64,000 nt of DNA from Chryseobacterium gleum (GCF_900636535.1 NZ_LR134289.1:3613001-3677000), one strand, 5' to 3'. Positions 25,675-35,183 are shown, counted from the first letter of the stretch. The notes: generated by a model from the sequence alone, not told the origin. Translations and numbers: made by a program.

Positions 25675-26637
25675 ATGAAAACAAAACTAATCCTTTTAGT
25701 GTTTTTATTATTCAGCATTTTGAATCTAAAAGCACAGTGTACCCCTACAGTTACCAGTCCCAGACTTGGCCAGAAATATCCCGGAACCGTTCTGTTCTGT
25801 GATACAGAAGATGAAGTACTTTCTACCACACAGACTTATACAACTTACCAGTGGTATAAGCAGGAGTGGACCTGGCAGACCCCTAATAACAATCCATGGG
25901 TTGCTATTCCGGGAGCTACTTCACAGCAGCTGACCATCAACGGCAACGAGCAGCTGAATTATTTTAAAGTGGTTGTTACCGATGGAGACTGTACAGCAGA
26001 AAGCCCGACAGTATTTGCAGATGGCTTTGTTTACGGGCTTCCGGCTATGATGACTACTTATACTCCGGGAACCTATGAAGAAAATATGGGAACAGTAAAT
26101 GTCTGCAATGGAGCTTCTGTACAGTTTGACGATATATTCCCTGTAGTTTATGGCAAACATACTTGGTTCAAATGTGTCCCAAGCAGTAATCCTCCGGTGG
26201 CAGGAGATCCTTGTATCATTCCAGGTGTAGTAGGAGATACTTATGTAGCGACAACTTCCGGAAAATATGGATTCTATGCCTGTACTGAATACTGTCCGGA
26301 CCAATGCCAGATGTTGGATCCATTTGCCTTTGTTGAGGTAAATTTCGGGAACTGGGAATTCTGCAGCAATCTGGGAACGGGAGAGACAAAAATTAAAGAT
26401 AATAATCTGAAAATCTATCCTAATCCTACAGCACAGCATCTTTATATAGGAAAAGAATCAGACAAGATTTATAAAGAAGTTACCATTATAGATATGTCCG
26501 GAAAGCTGGTTCTGAAAAAAACAGATCACAGCTACAATCAGCCCATTGATGTAAGCCAGCTGGTACCGGGAAATTATATTATTGTTTCTAAAAGTGCAGC
26601 GGGAATTGAATACAAAAATAGATTTATAAAAAAATAG
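25675..26637 (+). CDS. Secreted protein with T9SS type A sorting domain
   Basis: 320 residues. A signal peptide ends LNLKAQC. The central part is Cys-rich with repeated short segments (TYQWYKQEWTWQ, HTWFKCVPSSNPPVAG, KYGFYACTEYCPDQC), resembling Ig-like repeats. The C-terminal 75 residues form a Por secretion tail: IYPNPTAQHLYIG, VTIIDMSGKLVLKK, and PGNYIIVSKSAAG...RFIKK. Such proteins cross the outer membrane by the type IX system and are released or anchored on the surface. It is 42 bp after the anti-sigma-like gene, so it may belong to the same transcript or regulon. Confidence 0.88.
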   Translation: MKTKLILLVFLLFSILNLKAQCTPTVTSPRLGQKYPGTVLFCDTEDEVLSTTQTYTTYQWYKQEWTWQTPNNNPWVAIPGATSQQLTINGNEQLNYFKVVVTDGDCTAESPTVFADGFVYGLPAMMTTYTPGTYEENMGTVNVCNGASVQFDDIFPVVYGKHTWFKCVPSSNPPVAGDPCIIPGVVGDTYVATTSGKYGFYACTEYCPDQCQMLDPFAFVEVNFGNWEFCSNLGTGETKIKDNNLKIYPNPTAQHLYIGKESDKIYKEVTIIDMSGKLVLKKTDHSYNQPIDVSQLVPGNYIIVSKSAAGIEYKNRFIKK

Positions 26638-27053
26638 GATTACGTAATCTGATGATGCTAAAATATTGATTGTGGCAGGAAGAATGGATGTCAGAGGAGA
26701 GAGTTTCCTTGTATTGAAGAAGAACTAGAGTAATTTATTTTAATACTTTACGCTCAATAGATAAAATTTTCATCCTTGTTAATCTAATGACGTCATAATT
26801 ACCCCAAAAGGAGTTCTCTCTTTCCGGCATCCGGCTTCCTGACTTACATTTAATTTTTCTGTAACTCAGATGAAATAATCTATTCGTTAGTTTTTAATAA
26901 TGGTTGGGTCGGTACAAAGAAATTTGTACCGGTTTTTTTATTCCGAAATTTCTGAATTTCTTTTTAAATATATCCGCCTGATTAGAATGCTATTAACGTA
27001 AATCCCAGAATTTTAAAATACTATATTGATTATTTTTACCTCAAAAACACACC
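26638..27053. other. Intergenic stretch without recognisable gene
   Basis: 416 bp between the T9SS cargo gene and the comM-like gene. It contains a terminator hairpin at 26910-26939. I saw no tRNA or clear promoter; a 26-codon open frame at 26648-26728 looks protein-like but lacks an upstream start. Confidence 0.6.
26910..26939 (+). terminator. Terminator-like hairpin before the comM-like gene
   Basis: CGGTACAAA / TTTGTACCG stem with a 4-bp loop followed by a run of seven T after GG. It is 273 bp downstream of the nearest plus-strand stop, so it may end a small unannotated transcript or a long 3' UTR. Confidence 0.75.
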
Positions 27054-28589
27054 ATGCTGATCAAAATTTACGGAAGTGCCATTCACGGAGTGGCTGCACA
27101 GACCATTACCATTGAAGTAAATGTAGATACCGGCGGAGTGGGATACCATCTGGTAGGGCTTCCCGATAACGCCATCAAAGAAAGCAGCTACAGAATATCG
27201 GCCGCACTGAAAAACGTAGGATATAAGATTCCCGGAAAGAAAATCACGATTAATATGGCTCCTGCAGATCTCAGAAAAGAAGGCTCTGCTTATGATCTTA
27301 GTATTGCTATTGGGATTTTAACCGCTTCAGATCAGATACTGGCAGAAGAAGTTAATGACTATATCATTATGGGAGAGCTTTCTCTGGACGGAAGCCTGCA
27401 GCCGATCAAAGGTGTACTTCCTATTGCAATTCAGGCCAGGGAAGAAGGATTTAAGGGGATTATTCTTCCCAAACAAAATGCAAGAGAAGCTGCTATTGTT
27501 AATGATCTCGAAGTATATGGGGTAGAAAATATCAGAGAGGTTATTGATTTTTTTAATGAAGGAAAACCTCTTGAAAAAATGACTTTGGATACCAGAAAAG
27601 AATTTCACGAGAAGGTAAACAATTTTCCTTTCGATTTCTCTGAAGTTAAAGGACAGGAAACAGCCAAAAGAGCCATGGAGGTCGCTGCAGCAGGCGGGCA
27701 CAACATTATCCTGATAGGTCCACCCGGAAGTGGAAAAACAATGCTCGCCAAAAGAGTTCCCAGTATTTTACCTCCTTTGACACTGAAAGAGGCTCTGGAA
27801 ACAACAAAAATTCATTCCGTTGCCGGGAAAATAGGAACAGAAGCTTCACTGATGACTGTACGTCCTTTCAGATCACCCCATCATACCATTTCTGATGTTG
27901 CTCTCGTGGGAGGCGGAAGTTATCCGCAGCCCGGGGAGATTTCCCTTGCCCATAATGGAGTCTTATTTCTGGACGAAATGCCCGAATTTAAAAGAACAGT
28001 GCTGGAAGTAATGAGACAGCCTCTGGAAGACCGTGAGGTAACCATTTCAAGGGCACGTTTTACCGTAAACTATCCTGCAAGTTTTATGCTGGTAGCGTCT
28101 ATGAATCCCAGCCCAAGTGGTTTCTTTCCCGATGATCCAAATAATACCTCATCGGTTTATGAAATGCAGCGCTACATGAATAAGCTTTCCGGACCGCTTC
28201 TGGATAGAATTGATATTCATATTGAAGTTCAGAAAGTAGAATTTGAACAGCTTTCCGAAAAAAGGAAAGGGGAGAAAAGCAAAGACATCAGAGAACGCGT
28301 ACTGAAAGCCCGGGAGATTCAGAATAAGCGGTATCAGAATCTTAGTATCAGCAGTAATGCCCAGATAGGACCAAAGGAAATTGAAGCATTCTGTGAGCTG
28401 GATGAAACCTCATTCGGCCTTATCAAATTAGCAATGGAAAAACTAAATCTTTCGGCAAGAGCATATGACAGAATTCTGAAAGTCGCCAGAACAATTGCCG
28501 ACCTTGAAGAATCCGAGAATATTTTGTCTCATCATATTTCCGAAGCCATACAATACAGAAGCCTGGACCGTGAATTCTGGAATGGATAA
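27054..28589 (+). CDS. comM: YifB/ComM-family Mg-chelatase-like AAA ATPase
   Basis: 511 residues, standard length. An N-terminal ChlI-like domain (1-190) includes VNVDTGGVGYHLVGLPDNAI. The AAA core has Walker A GPPGSGKTMLAKR near residue 223, RPFRSPHHTISDVALVGGG, and Walker B GVLFLDEMPEF; the C-terminal Mg_chelatase_C domain has LSARAYDRILKVARTIADLE. ComM is a hexameric helicase that promotes branch migration during natural transformation in Vibrio and Acinetobacter; the same role is plausible here, especially since a dprA gene lies at 56373-57482. No other competence genes are adjacent. Confidence 0.93.
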   Translation: MLIKIYGSAIHGVAAQTITIEVNVDTGGVGYHLVGLPDNAIKESSYRISAALKNVGYKIPGKKITINMAPADLRKEGSAYDLSIAIGILTASDQILAEEVNDYIIMGELSLDGSLQPIKGVLPIAIQAREEGFKGIILPKQNAREAAIVNDLEVYGVENIREVIDFFNEGKPLEKMTLDTRKEFHEKVNNFPFDFSEVKGQETAKRAMEVAAAGGHNIILIGPPGSGKTMLAKRVPSILPPLTLKEALETTKIHSVAGKIGTEASLMTVRPFRSPHHTISDVALVGGGSYPQPGEISLAHNGVLFLDEMPEFKRTVLEVMRQPLEDREVTISRARFTVNYPASFMLVASMNPSPSGFFPDDPNNTSSVYEMQRYMNKLSGPLLDRIDIHIEVQKVEFEQLSEKRKGEKSKDIRERVLKAREIQNKRYQNLSISSNAQIGPKEIEAFCELDETSFGLIKLAMEKLNLSARAYDRILKVARTIADLEESENILSHHISEAIQYRSLDREFWNG

Positions 28590-28619
28590 CCGGTCCGGAC
28601 TTTTTGTTTTGAGAAAATT

Positions 28620-29552
28620 TTATATTGTACCCGGTTCCGAATTTTTTTCTAAATTGATGGAAAAAGGGTTGTTATATACTTTTGGAACCCATTGAAACCG
28701 GTTATTTACCTTATTTATGTATCCTATTCCGGGCCATGGAAGATGGGCGGAACAGATAAGTGTTCTGTTTTCATAACAGACTTCCAGTACTTTTTTTCGG
28801 GTTTCAACTCCTGTTTCAAAGTCAATATCCCATTGTGTACCCCAGTCAGGTTTTGCAATAAGAAGGGGAGAGTGAAAGAGATCTACCACGTTGGTAATTG
28901 ACAGCCCACCATTACTCACTGTATATATAATATGACCGGGGGTATGTCCCGGAGCTGCTTCTGTCTGAATACAGGAGAACAACTGATCTCCCATTTCAAA
29001 TTTCGTAAGTCGGCTGTCTATCGCCGAAAGGATTTTTCTAACCAAAGGAATGCTTGGCGTTCCGCCTTCCGGGTTTTTGCTTTTCTGAAAATCTGGCTCA
29101 TCACTTGTCCAGAAATCAAATTCCTGACTGGAAATATAATAACGGGCATTCGGAAATATAAAATCACCATTTTTAGAAAGTATTCCTCCGATATGGTCTC
29201 TGTGGGCATGCGTAATCAGAATATCAGTGACAGATTCCGGTGTGAATCCTGCAGCATTAAGGCTGTATAATAGCTTTCCTGCATTTTCATCATCATAAAA
29301 TCCTTCTCCTGTATCTATCAAGATAGTCCGGTCATCTTTTTTGATGAGCATTACATTAATAGGAGCCTCATAATAAGATTCCGATAAATAAAGATTCCGG
29401 AGTTCGGTTTTTACAAGATGTTGAGGGATGCCGGGTGCTAAGATAGGCTGATGGTATCCAATACCAAAATATCCGTCAGAAAGTATAAAAATATCCAGTT
29501 CATTGCATGGAATATGTATGAATCCATGGTCATTCTTCAGTTTTTGATCCAT
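28620..29552 (-). CDS. Metallo-beta-lactamase-fold hydrolase, lactonase-like
   Basis: 310 residues, no signal peptide. The binuclear metal signature is ITHAHRDHIGGI (HxHxDH), followed by AAPGHTPGHI with the next His and SAHLPWPG with the last. An Asp in TNVVDLFHSP is the bridging ligand. The length and lack of export signal fit cytoplasmic lactonase or related hydrolases (for example AHL-lactonase-like enzymes), but specificity cannot be read from the sequence. It is convergent with comM. A CAAATGTA sequence at 29581-29588 reads as TACATTTG on the minus strand, 29 bp before the start. Confidence 0.87.
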   Translation of the reverse strand: MDQKLKNDHGFIHIPCNELDIFILSDGYFGIGYHQPILAPGIPQHLVKTELRNLYLSESYYEAPINVMLIKKDDRTILIDTGEGFYDDENAGKLLYSLNAAGFTPESVTDILITHAHRDHIGGILSKNGDFIFPNARYYISSQEFDFWTSDEPDFQKSKNPEGGTPSIPLVRKILSAIDSRLTKFEMGDQLFSCIQTEAAPGHTPGHIIYTVSNGGLSITNVVDLFHSPLLIAKPDWGTQWDIDFETGVETRKKVLEVCYENRTLICSAHLPWPGIGYINKVNNRFQWVPKVYNNPFSINLEKNSEPGTI

Positions 29553-30092
29553 ATTAAAATGAATTGTGTTTTGCTTTTCACAAATGTAGAGATTATTGAC
29601 CTCACTACAGAGGAGTAAGGAATAATTTTATTTTGTAAATATTTAATTTGTTGAAATTCAGATGTTTGATTTTGTTTCTTTTAGAATATCAATTCCGGAA
29701 TGTGGTATATGATAATAATTATGTAACGCATAGGTAAAATTATTATGTTAAGTTTGGTTGCCATATTATCAAAAATATTACATTATGAAAATCAAATTTT
29801 TAAATACCGAATAGAAATTTGCATTGAATTGCCGAAGAATATCCACAATATATTCTTTCTTTTTTCCGAATGTCATAAATAACGTTTGAACGCTGTTTAC
29901 GTTCTGCTCACTGAGTAGATCGCTTAAGACTCTGTATCATTTATTGCAACTATAATGAAGACACATTTAGTACATAAACTGTGGTTATACCTTATACCCG
30001 GTTGTGTCCTTATTTCATTTTCATTTAAAATTACTTTACAGAGGATGAAAGCTATTGATTATTAATTTTTAAGCCAATCAAAATTTATTACC
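29553..30092. other. Long AT-rich regulatory region before the A-T-R enzyme gene
   Basis: 540 bp between the divergent MBL hydrolase and the A-T-R gene. It holds a -7-like TACATTTG on the minus strand (29581-29588) for the hydrolase and a 36-codon ORF at 29955-30065. No clear terminator or riboswitch was recognised. Confidence 0.6.
29955..30065 (+). CDS. Candidate small membrane protein upstream of the A-T-R enzyme
   Basis: A 36-codon ORF reading MKTHLVHKLWLYLIPGCVLI and ending in KAIDY. It has a basic N-terminus and one hydrophobic helix of about 18 residues, and it stops 27 bp before the A-T-R start on the same strand. It could be a genuine small protein or a leader peptide, but chance occurrence cannot be excluded because no homologue or ribosome binding site supports it. 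Confidence 0.3.
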   Translation: MKTHLVHKLWLYLIPGCVLISFSFKITLQRMKAIDY

Positions 30093-33000
30093 ATGTCAAA
30101 CACAATTCCCTCATCAGAAGCCCAATCAATAGGTTCGGCTGTATTACTGTCATCAGAAGACAGAGAAAAACTTTTAAACGGATTCAATAAAACCGGCTGG
30201 GATTATCATCATGAAGAAACATTGGAATCCCTTTTCCGGAAACAGGCAATCCTTCATGCAGATAAAACAGCTGCTGTATATCAGGAGCAGAAAATTACCT
30301 ACAGGGATCTGGACCAGAGAAGCAACCAGGTAGCTAACTTCTTATTAAAAAAGGGTGTTAAAGAAGGACAATATGTTCCTGTCTGGCTCGACCGTTCTTT
30401 AGAATGGATTGTTGCAGTTCTTGGTGTTATTAAAACGGGAGCTGCGTATGTTCCTATTGATCCATCTTACCCGGCGAAAAGAGTAGAATATATTCTTTCC
30501 GACACTTCTTCAGATCTTATTATTACCAATCAAAGCTTTAAAGATCTCTTATCTGAATCCGGAAAAGAAAAAGTATTTGATCTGACCAGCATGGAAAACC
30601 TCGATCATTTACCTTCACATTATCCTGAGATTAAAATTCAACAGAAAGACCTTGCCTATACAATTTATACATCAGGATCAACCGGAAATCCGAAAGGAGT
30701 AATGATAAGCCACCAGGCTATACAGCATCTGGTAACATGGCATAACCATCATTTTCATGTGGATCACAGTTCAAGACTAACTCTTGTTGCAGGATTGGCA
30801 TTTGATATCTCAGTATGGGAAGTCTGGTCGGCGCTTACTTCAGGAGCAACCGTTTTTATTGCAGATAATGAGGATAGAACAGAGGCTCAGGCATTGGTAG
30901 ATTATTATAGAAAAAATCATATTACCCATGGTTTTGTACCTACGGTTCTTGCTCCTTCTGTAGTAGATCTTACCCGGAATTATAATGACCTCAAATTAAA
31001 ATATCTCTTTACAGCAGGAGAAAAGCTGAAGCCGGTGCTTACTACGGAATTAAGCTATGAACTAATAGATTATTACGGTCCTACCGAATGTACCGTATAT
31101 GCTACCTTCAAAAAAGTGAAGGATATCAACGGGAAATATGTTTCCTCTATTGGCAGGCCCATTGCCAATGCAAAAGCATATATTCTGGGAGAAAATATGG
31201 AATTGCTGCCGGTAGGAGCTGTCGGAGAATTATGTATTGGCGGAACCCTTTTAGCAGAAGGCTACCTTAATAATGAAGAACTTACTCATTCCAAGTTTAT
31301 TACCAACCCGTTCAGGGAAACAGAAAAGCTTTATCGTACAGGAGATCTGGCCAGATGGAAACCGGATGGTGAGATTGAATTTCTGGGAAGGATTGATAAT
31401 CAGGTGAAAATTCGCGGATTCAGGATTGAATTGGGAGAAATAGAACGTTCACTGATCCGCCAGAAAGAGATCAAGGAAGCTGTGGTCATTGGAAAGGAAA
31501 CAGAAGGAAGCACCAAATACCTGATTGCTTTTGTTGTATTAAAACCAGATGTAACAACAGATATTTCTTCAGTACGCAATGCATTGAAGGAAGAGCTTCC
31601 AGGTTATATGATTCCTGCCCAGATTATTTTTATAGATGCCATTCCGTTAACAGCCAATGGAAAAACAGATACCAATGCATTAAAGGAACTGGCTGATCAG
31701 GAAGCAAAAGACGTAATTTCATCTGAACCGCCAACCAATGAAACTGAAAGGATTATTGTAGATGTCTGGTCTTCTGCATTGGAACGCCCTGTTATCAATA
31801 TTACAGATAACTTTTTTGACATCGGAGGGAACTCCCTGTTGGTAGCAGCCGTTGCTGTTACTTTACAAAGGAAACTTGATGTAAAGGTTTATCTGCGGGA
31901 TATCTATCAGTATCCGGTATTACAGCAGCTGTCAGAAGTTCTTATAGCCAGATCCAGAGAAATGAGAGACACCGTTCCGGCAGAAGATGTAGAGCCTTAT
32001 GTTGAATTACAGAACGATGTTTATCTGGCTCCCGGAACTGTCTTTGCGGGAGGATTTGATCCGGGGCAGATAGAAAACCCCGGAACAATATTTTTGACCG
32101 GAGTTACAGGATTTGTAGGAATCCATCTTTTGCAGGAGCTTCTGGATACTACAGAAGCAGATATTTATTGTCTTGTGAGAGCCCAGGATGAATTTGCTGC
32201 AATGGAAAAGATTGGAAGATGTTTTAAACAATACAATATTCCTTATAAAGAAGAACAGAGACCGAGAATTATTCCTGTGATAGGAGATCTTGCATTACCC
32301 TCTTTAGGATTGTCTGAAGAAATATTCACCAGGCTGGCAAAACAGGTTGATTTGATCTACCATTCCGGTAGTTCAGTAAACTTCATTGAACCTTATTCCT
32401 ATATGAAAGCCCCGAATGTAGAAGGATTAAGAGAAATCATAAAGCTGGCAGGAGCAGAAAGAACGTCATGTCTTGCTTTGTTATCCACAATCTCAGTATA
32501 TAGCTGGGGACATATATTTACAGGAAAAACAGTAATGCTCGAATCTGATGATATTGAGCAGAACCTGATGTCTGTAAGTAAAGATATTGGGTATGTACGA
32601 AGCAAATGGGTAATGGAAGCCGTAGCTGATTTAGCGGCTAAAGAAGGGCTTCCGTTAATCACCTATCGTTTGGGATATGCAATGTGCCACAGCGAAACAG
32701 GAGCAAGTGCATCCTATCAATGGTGGTCAGGATTAGTGAAAAATTGTATAGAGTTCCAGTCTTATCCTGCTTTAACAGAGCTTAGAGAAGGACTCATCAC
32801 GGTAGATTATATGACCAAAGCAATGGCTCACATCACAAAGAATAAAGAAGCGATAGGCAAGAAGTTCAACTTAATTGCCCGGCCGGAAACAAATCTTACG
32901 CTGGAAGATTTCTTCGGATTGATGAAACAGTATTATCCGTTTACACTGAAAGGTCTTCCTTACAAAGAATGGCGAAAACAGTGGGAGGATGACAGTAAAA

Positions 33001-33200
33001 ACCGTTTGTACCCACTAACAAGCCTTTTCAGGGACAATATGCATGAGGGCTTATCAACAGTAGAGCTTTATCAGAATACCTATATATGGGATTGTTCCAA
33101 TGTGATCCGATTTCTGGAAGGTTCCGGAATTCAGGAGTCGGTATTTGATAAAAAAATACTGGATTCCTATTTAAAATACCTGGGAATTCCGGTCGAATAA
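30093..33200 (+). CDS. Stand-alone A-T-R enzyme: adenylation, carrier and thioester reductase (NRPS-like)
   Basis: 1035 residues. The adenylation domain (about 45-535) shows A3 YTIYTSGSTGNPKGV, A4 LAFDISVWEVW, A5 DYYGPTECTVYATF, A7/A8 YRTGDLARW and RGFRIELGEIE, and A10 TANGKTDTN. The carrier domain has DNFFDIGGNSLL with the phosphopantetheine Ser581. The reductase domain (about 660-1035) begins with IFLTGVTGFVGIHLL for NADPH and has the Tyr834-x3-Lys838 pair in DIGYVRSKWV. There is no condensation domain, so the enzyme should activate one acid, hold it as thioester and release it as an aldehyde. Asp in A4 favours an alpha-amino acid substrate. No tailoring or phosphopantetheinyl transferase gene is adjacent. 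Confidence 0.92.
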   Translation: MSNTIPSSEAQSIGSAVLLSSEDREKLLNGFNKTGWDYHHEETLESLFRKQAILHADKTAAVYQEQKITYRDLDQRSNQVANFLLKKGVKEGQYVPVWLDRSLEWIVAVLGVIKTGAAYVPIDPSYPAKRVEYILSDTSSDLIITNQSFKDLLSESGKEKVFDLTSMENLDHLPSHYPEIKIQQKDLAYTIYTSGSTGNPKGVMISHQAIQHLVTWHNHHFHVDHSSRLTLVAGLAFDISVWEVWSALTSGATVFIADNEDRTEAQALVDYYRKNHITHGFVPTVLAPSVVDLTRNYNDLKLKYLFTAGEKLKPVLTTELSYELIDYYGPTECTVYATFKKVKDINGKYVSSIGRPIANAKAYILGENMELLPVGAVGELCIGGTLLAEGYLNNEELTHSKFITNPFRETEKLYRTGDLARWKPDGEIEFLGRIDNQVKIRGFRIELGEIERSLIRQKEIKEAVVIGKETEGSTKYLIAFVVLKPDVTTDISSVRNALKEELPGYMIPAQIIFIDAIPLTANGKTDTNALKELADQEAKDVISSEPPTNETERIIVDVWSSALERPVINITDNFFDIGGNSLLVAAVAVTLQRKLDVKVYLRDIYQYPVLQQLSEVLIARSREMRDTVPAEDVEPYVELQNDVYLAPGTVFAGGFDPGQIENPGTIFLTGVTGFVGIHLLQELLDTTEADIYCLVRAQDEFAAMEKIGRCFKQYNIPYKEEQRPRIIPVIGDLALPSLGLSEEIFTRLAKQVDLIYHSGSSVNFIEPYSYMKAPNVEGLREIIKLAGAERTSCLALLSTISVYSWGHIFTGKTVMLESDDIEQNLMSVSKDIGYVRSKWVMEAVADLAAKEGLPLITYRLGYAMCHSETGASASYQWWSGLVKNCIEFQSYPALTELREGLITVDYMTKAMAHITKNKEAIGKKFNLIARPETNLTLEDFFGLMKQYYPFTLKGLPYKEWRKQWEDDSKNRLYPLTSLFRDNMHEGLSTVELYQNTYIWDCSNVIRFLEGSGIQESVFDKKILDSYLKYLGIPVE

Positions 33201-33213
33201 TATTACTGATATT

Positions 33214-33245
33214 AAAATTCCAGGCAGCTGTGCCTGGAATTTTTA
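33214..33245. terminator. Bidirectional terminator between A-T-R and spondin-domain genes
   Basis: Perfect 13-bp stem AAAATTCCAGGCA / TGCCTGGAATTTT with a 4-bp loop and flanking T/A runs, located between converging stops at 33200 and 33272. Confidence 0.9.
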
Positions 33246-33271
33246 ATTGTATGATCTTTTAAGCCTGAAAA

Positions 33272-34498
33272 TTAATTCACGGTTACTTTAATCACATTCT
33301 GAACAGCGGGAACAGGATAGTGGGTTCCTACTTTTGAAATAATCTTATTTTCACTCTGTGGAGTGCCGCCGAATAATGCCTGATGATTTCCGGCTCCCGG
33401 ATATTGGTCAATACCTGTTCCGGAATCGAATAATGCAGTTTTTGAACTGATGTCTCCCTTGGTATTGGCATCAATGCTCTGTTCATTGGCATAAAACCAG
33501 TCATTGGAAAACCCGAACATGGTTACATAAGCTATTTTGTCCCCTGGTTCAGCATTAAAGCTTGTTGTTACTTTGCTTCCCGGTGCTACAGGAGCGTTCC
33601 CGGCAACATATATACCTCTCACGGCAGAGAGAGATTTAAGGCTGTTTTGAAGCTTGCTTACATTTCCAAACTGTGCAATATCTTTCAATCCCATTCCGCT
33701 GTCCGTTTGACCTAATTCATAAATAGGATTTTTGTCACCACGGTAAACAACTACCAAAGCAGGAGAGAGGCCGGTCATAATCCCTGTGTTGGCATTCAGT
33801 TTCACCATCATTTTACTGATATTCCCCATTTGGGCAATATCTGTGATTTCCGGATTTGATAAAGCATTAGGAGTAAAAAAAGGAGCGTTGTTAAGCAACT
33901 GGGAGCCATTGTAGTTAGAAACTGCCCATACTCCCGGAGAAAAAGGAGTTTCATTAGCCGTTCCGCCAGATGTATTGGTAATGGTGAGCGTAAATTCTGA
34001 GGTTACATCATTGTAAGCAAGATTAAGCTTCATAAGCTGTGAAGCATTTACGTTAGGAACCTGCATAATAGGCTTGCTTTCTGCCTGTCCTGTTGTATCA
34101 TCTTTCGTTCCGTTATCCCATAATCGGACACTTGAAGAAACATCTCCGGTGATAGCATTTCCGTTGGCATCAAACAGTTTGATACCTGGCTGCTGGGAAG
34201 CAAAAAACCAGTCTTTTGAAGCCCCGTACATGGTGGCAAACATTAAAGCCTGTGTTTTTCCTGCACTGAATGTAACAGAGACAGACTGTCCGGGCAGAAT
34301 AATAGGAGGCGTTCCTGTTCCCTGAAAACTTCCGCTTTCTACAAAATCTTTAGGAGTTACCACATTTTCAAAAGTGATAGTTTTTTGAAAAGGCATTTCT
34401 GTCATCGTGTCATTATCCGAATCACTGCACGAAGAAAGAGTAAATGCAGCTAGAGTAGCTGCCGCTAAAACCGATGTTCTAAAAATAAACTTGTTCAT
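33272..34498 (-). CDS. Lipoprotein with two spondin-N-like domains
   Basis: 408 residues. The lipobox is FTLSSCSDSD after a 22-residue signal. Two similar domains follow: the first includes MFATMYGASKDWFFASQQPG, the second VTMFGFSNDWFYANEQS, both with the GxS(K/N)DWF(F/Y)A pattern of spondin_N domains found in many marine and soil bacteria. A Ca- or ligand-binding surface role is known only for the eukaryotic relatives; in bacteria the role is unclear. It is a single-gene unit with an inverted repeat just upstream of the start (34512-34540). Confidence 0.85.
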   Translation of the reverse strand: MNKFIFRTSVLAAATLAAFTLSSCSDSDNDTMTEMPFQKTITFENVVTPKDFVESGSFQGTGTPPIILPGQSVSVTFSAGKTQALMFATMYGASKDWFFASQQPGIKLFDANGNAITGDVSSSVRLWDNGTKDDTTGQAESKPIMQVPNVNASQLMKLNLAYNDVTSEFTLTITNTSGGTANETPFSPGVWAVSNYNGSQLLNNAPFFTPNALSNPEITDIAQMGNISKMMVKLNANTGIMTGLSPALVVVYRGDKNPIYELGQTDSGMGLKDIAQFGNVSKLQNSLKSLSAVRGIYVAGNAPVAPGSKVTTSFNAEPGDKIAYVTMFGFSNDWFYANEQSIDANTKGDISSKTALFDSGTGIDQYPGAGNHQALFGGTPQSENKIISKVGTHYPVPAVQNVIKVTVN

Positions 34499-34511
34499 AA
34501 AAGTAATTTTT

Positions 34512-34540
34512 TATAGTTATAAATGATATTTGTAACTATA
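34512..34540. promoter_or_regulatory. Inverted repeat in the leader of the spondin-domain gene
   Basis: TATAGTTA...TAACTATA arms (34512-34519, 34533-34540), with inner AAAT/ATTT pairing, 13 bp before the start codon. It could be an operator or a leader hairpin. Confidence 0.4.
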
Positions 34541-34629
34541 GTCGGCTACTTTTTAAGAACCTGACAAAAAATATTTTCTTTATTCAATTTTTTTGAATGT
34601 ACGGCTTTCGGGTTTGAAAACAGAATGAT

Positions 34630-35106
34630 TTATATCCCCTTTTTCCCATCTAAAATCATCTGAATCATTTTTATCTTTCTGTTTTCTCTTGTTTCAGGTT
34701 TTTTAGCCTCTTCTATCCAGCGGATATATTCCTTTTTGTGGGTATAACTCATTTTGTCGAATAACGTCTTTGCTTCAGGATTTTCATTAAAAACAGAGAC
34801 AATATCATCTGCAATTTCAACCACTCTTTCTTCTTTATCTTCCATAAGAGCAACAGAAACCTCATCTCCGAAAGTTTTACCAAGCTGTTTTCTGACTTCC
34901 TGCGTCAGACCTAAAATATGGCAATCGGATTTCATTTTGGCCAAGCTTCCGCGGTATTCAACTTTATTATCAAACAAGACTTTAACCTTTACCTGTCCTT
35001 TTTTATTAAACAATTCTTCCGTAGAAAACGGAAATTCTACAAACGCAGCATCCATTTCTCCGTTTTGCTGAATAATAGCTGTGAATTCAATAGGTTTAGG
35101 ATTCAT
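34630..35106 (-). CDS. YdeI/OmpD-associated-type protein with DUF1905 domain
   Basis: 158 residues. The N-terminal DUF1905 barrel (about 6-95) contains AAFVEFPFSTEELFNKKGQV and the C-terminal half carries the YdeI-type helical segment KTLFDKMSYTHKKEYIRWIE and EEAKKPETRENRKIKMIQMI. The family is widespread in soil bacteria, with YdeI of Salmonella linked to peptide resistance; no reaction is known. It is cytoplasmic as predicted, and stands alone on the minus strand. Confidence 0.85.
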   Translation of the reverse strand: MNPKPIEFTAIIQQNGEMDAAFVEFPFSTEELFNKKGQVKVKVLFDNKVEYRGSLAKMKSDCHILGLTQEVRKQLGKTFGDEVSVALMEDKEERVVEIADDIVSVFNENPEAKTLFDKMSYTHKKEYIRWIEEAKKPETRENRKIKMIQMILDGKKGI

Positions 35107-35135
35107 GATAAAATATTTTAATAGTCAAAAATAAA

Positions 35136-35164
35136 AAAACCGTGAAAGTAATTTCACGGTTTTT
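35136..35164 (-). terminator. Terminator downstream of the S46 peptidase gene
   Basis: Perfect stem AAAACCGTGAAA / TTTCACGGTTTT, 4-bp loop, 20 bp after the stop at 35184, with A/T tracts on both sides. Confidence 0.87.
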
Positions 35165-35183
35165 AAAAATATATCAGATAAGA

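Noticed and set aside
26648..26728. 26-codon open frame reading DDAKILIVAGRMDVRGESFL, looks protein-like
   Set aside because: It is too short and without an upstream start in frame; possible gene remnant, but nothing else supports it.
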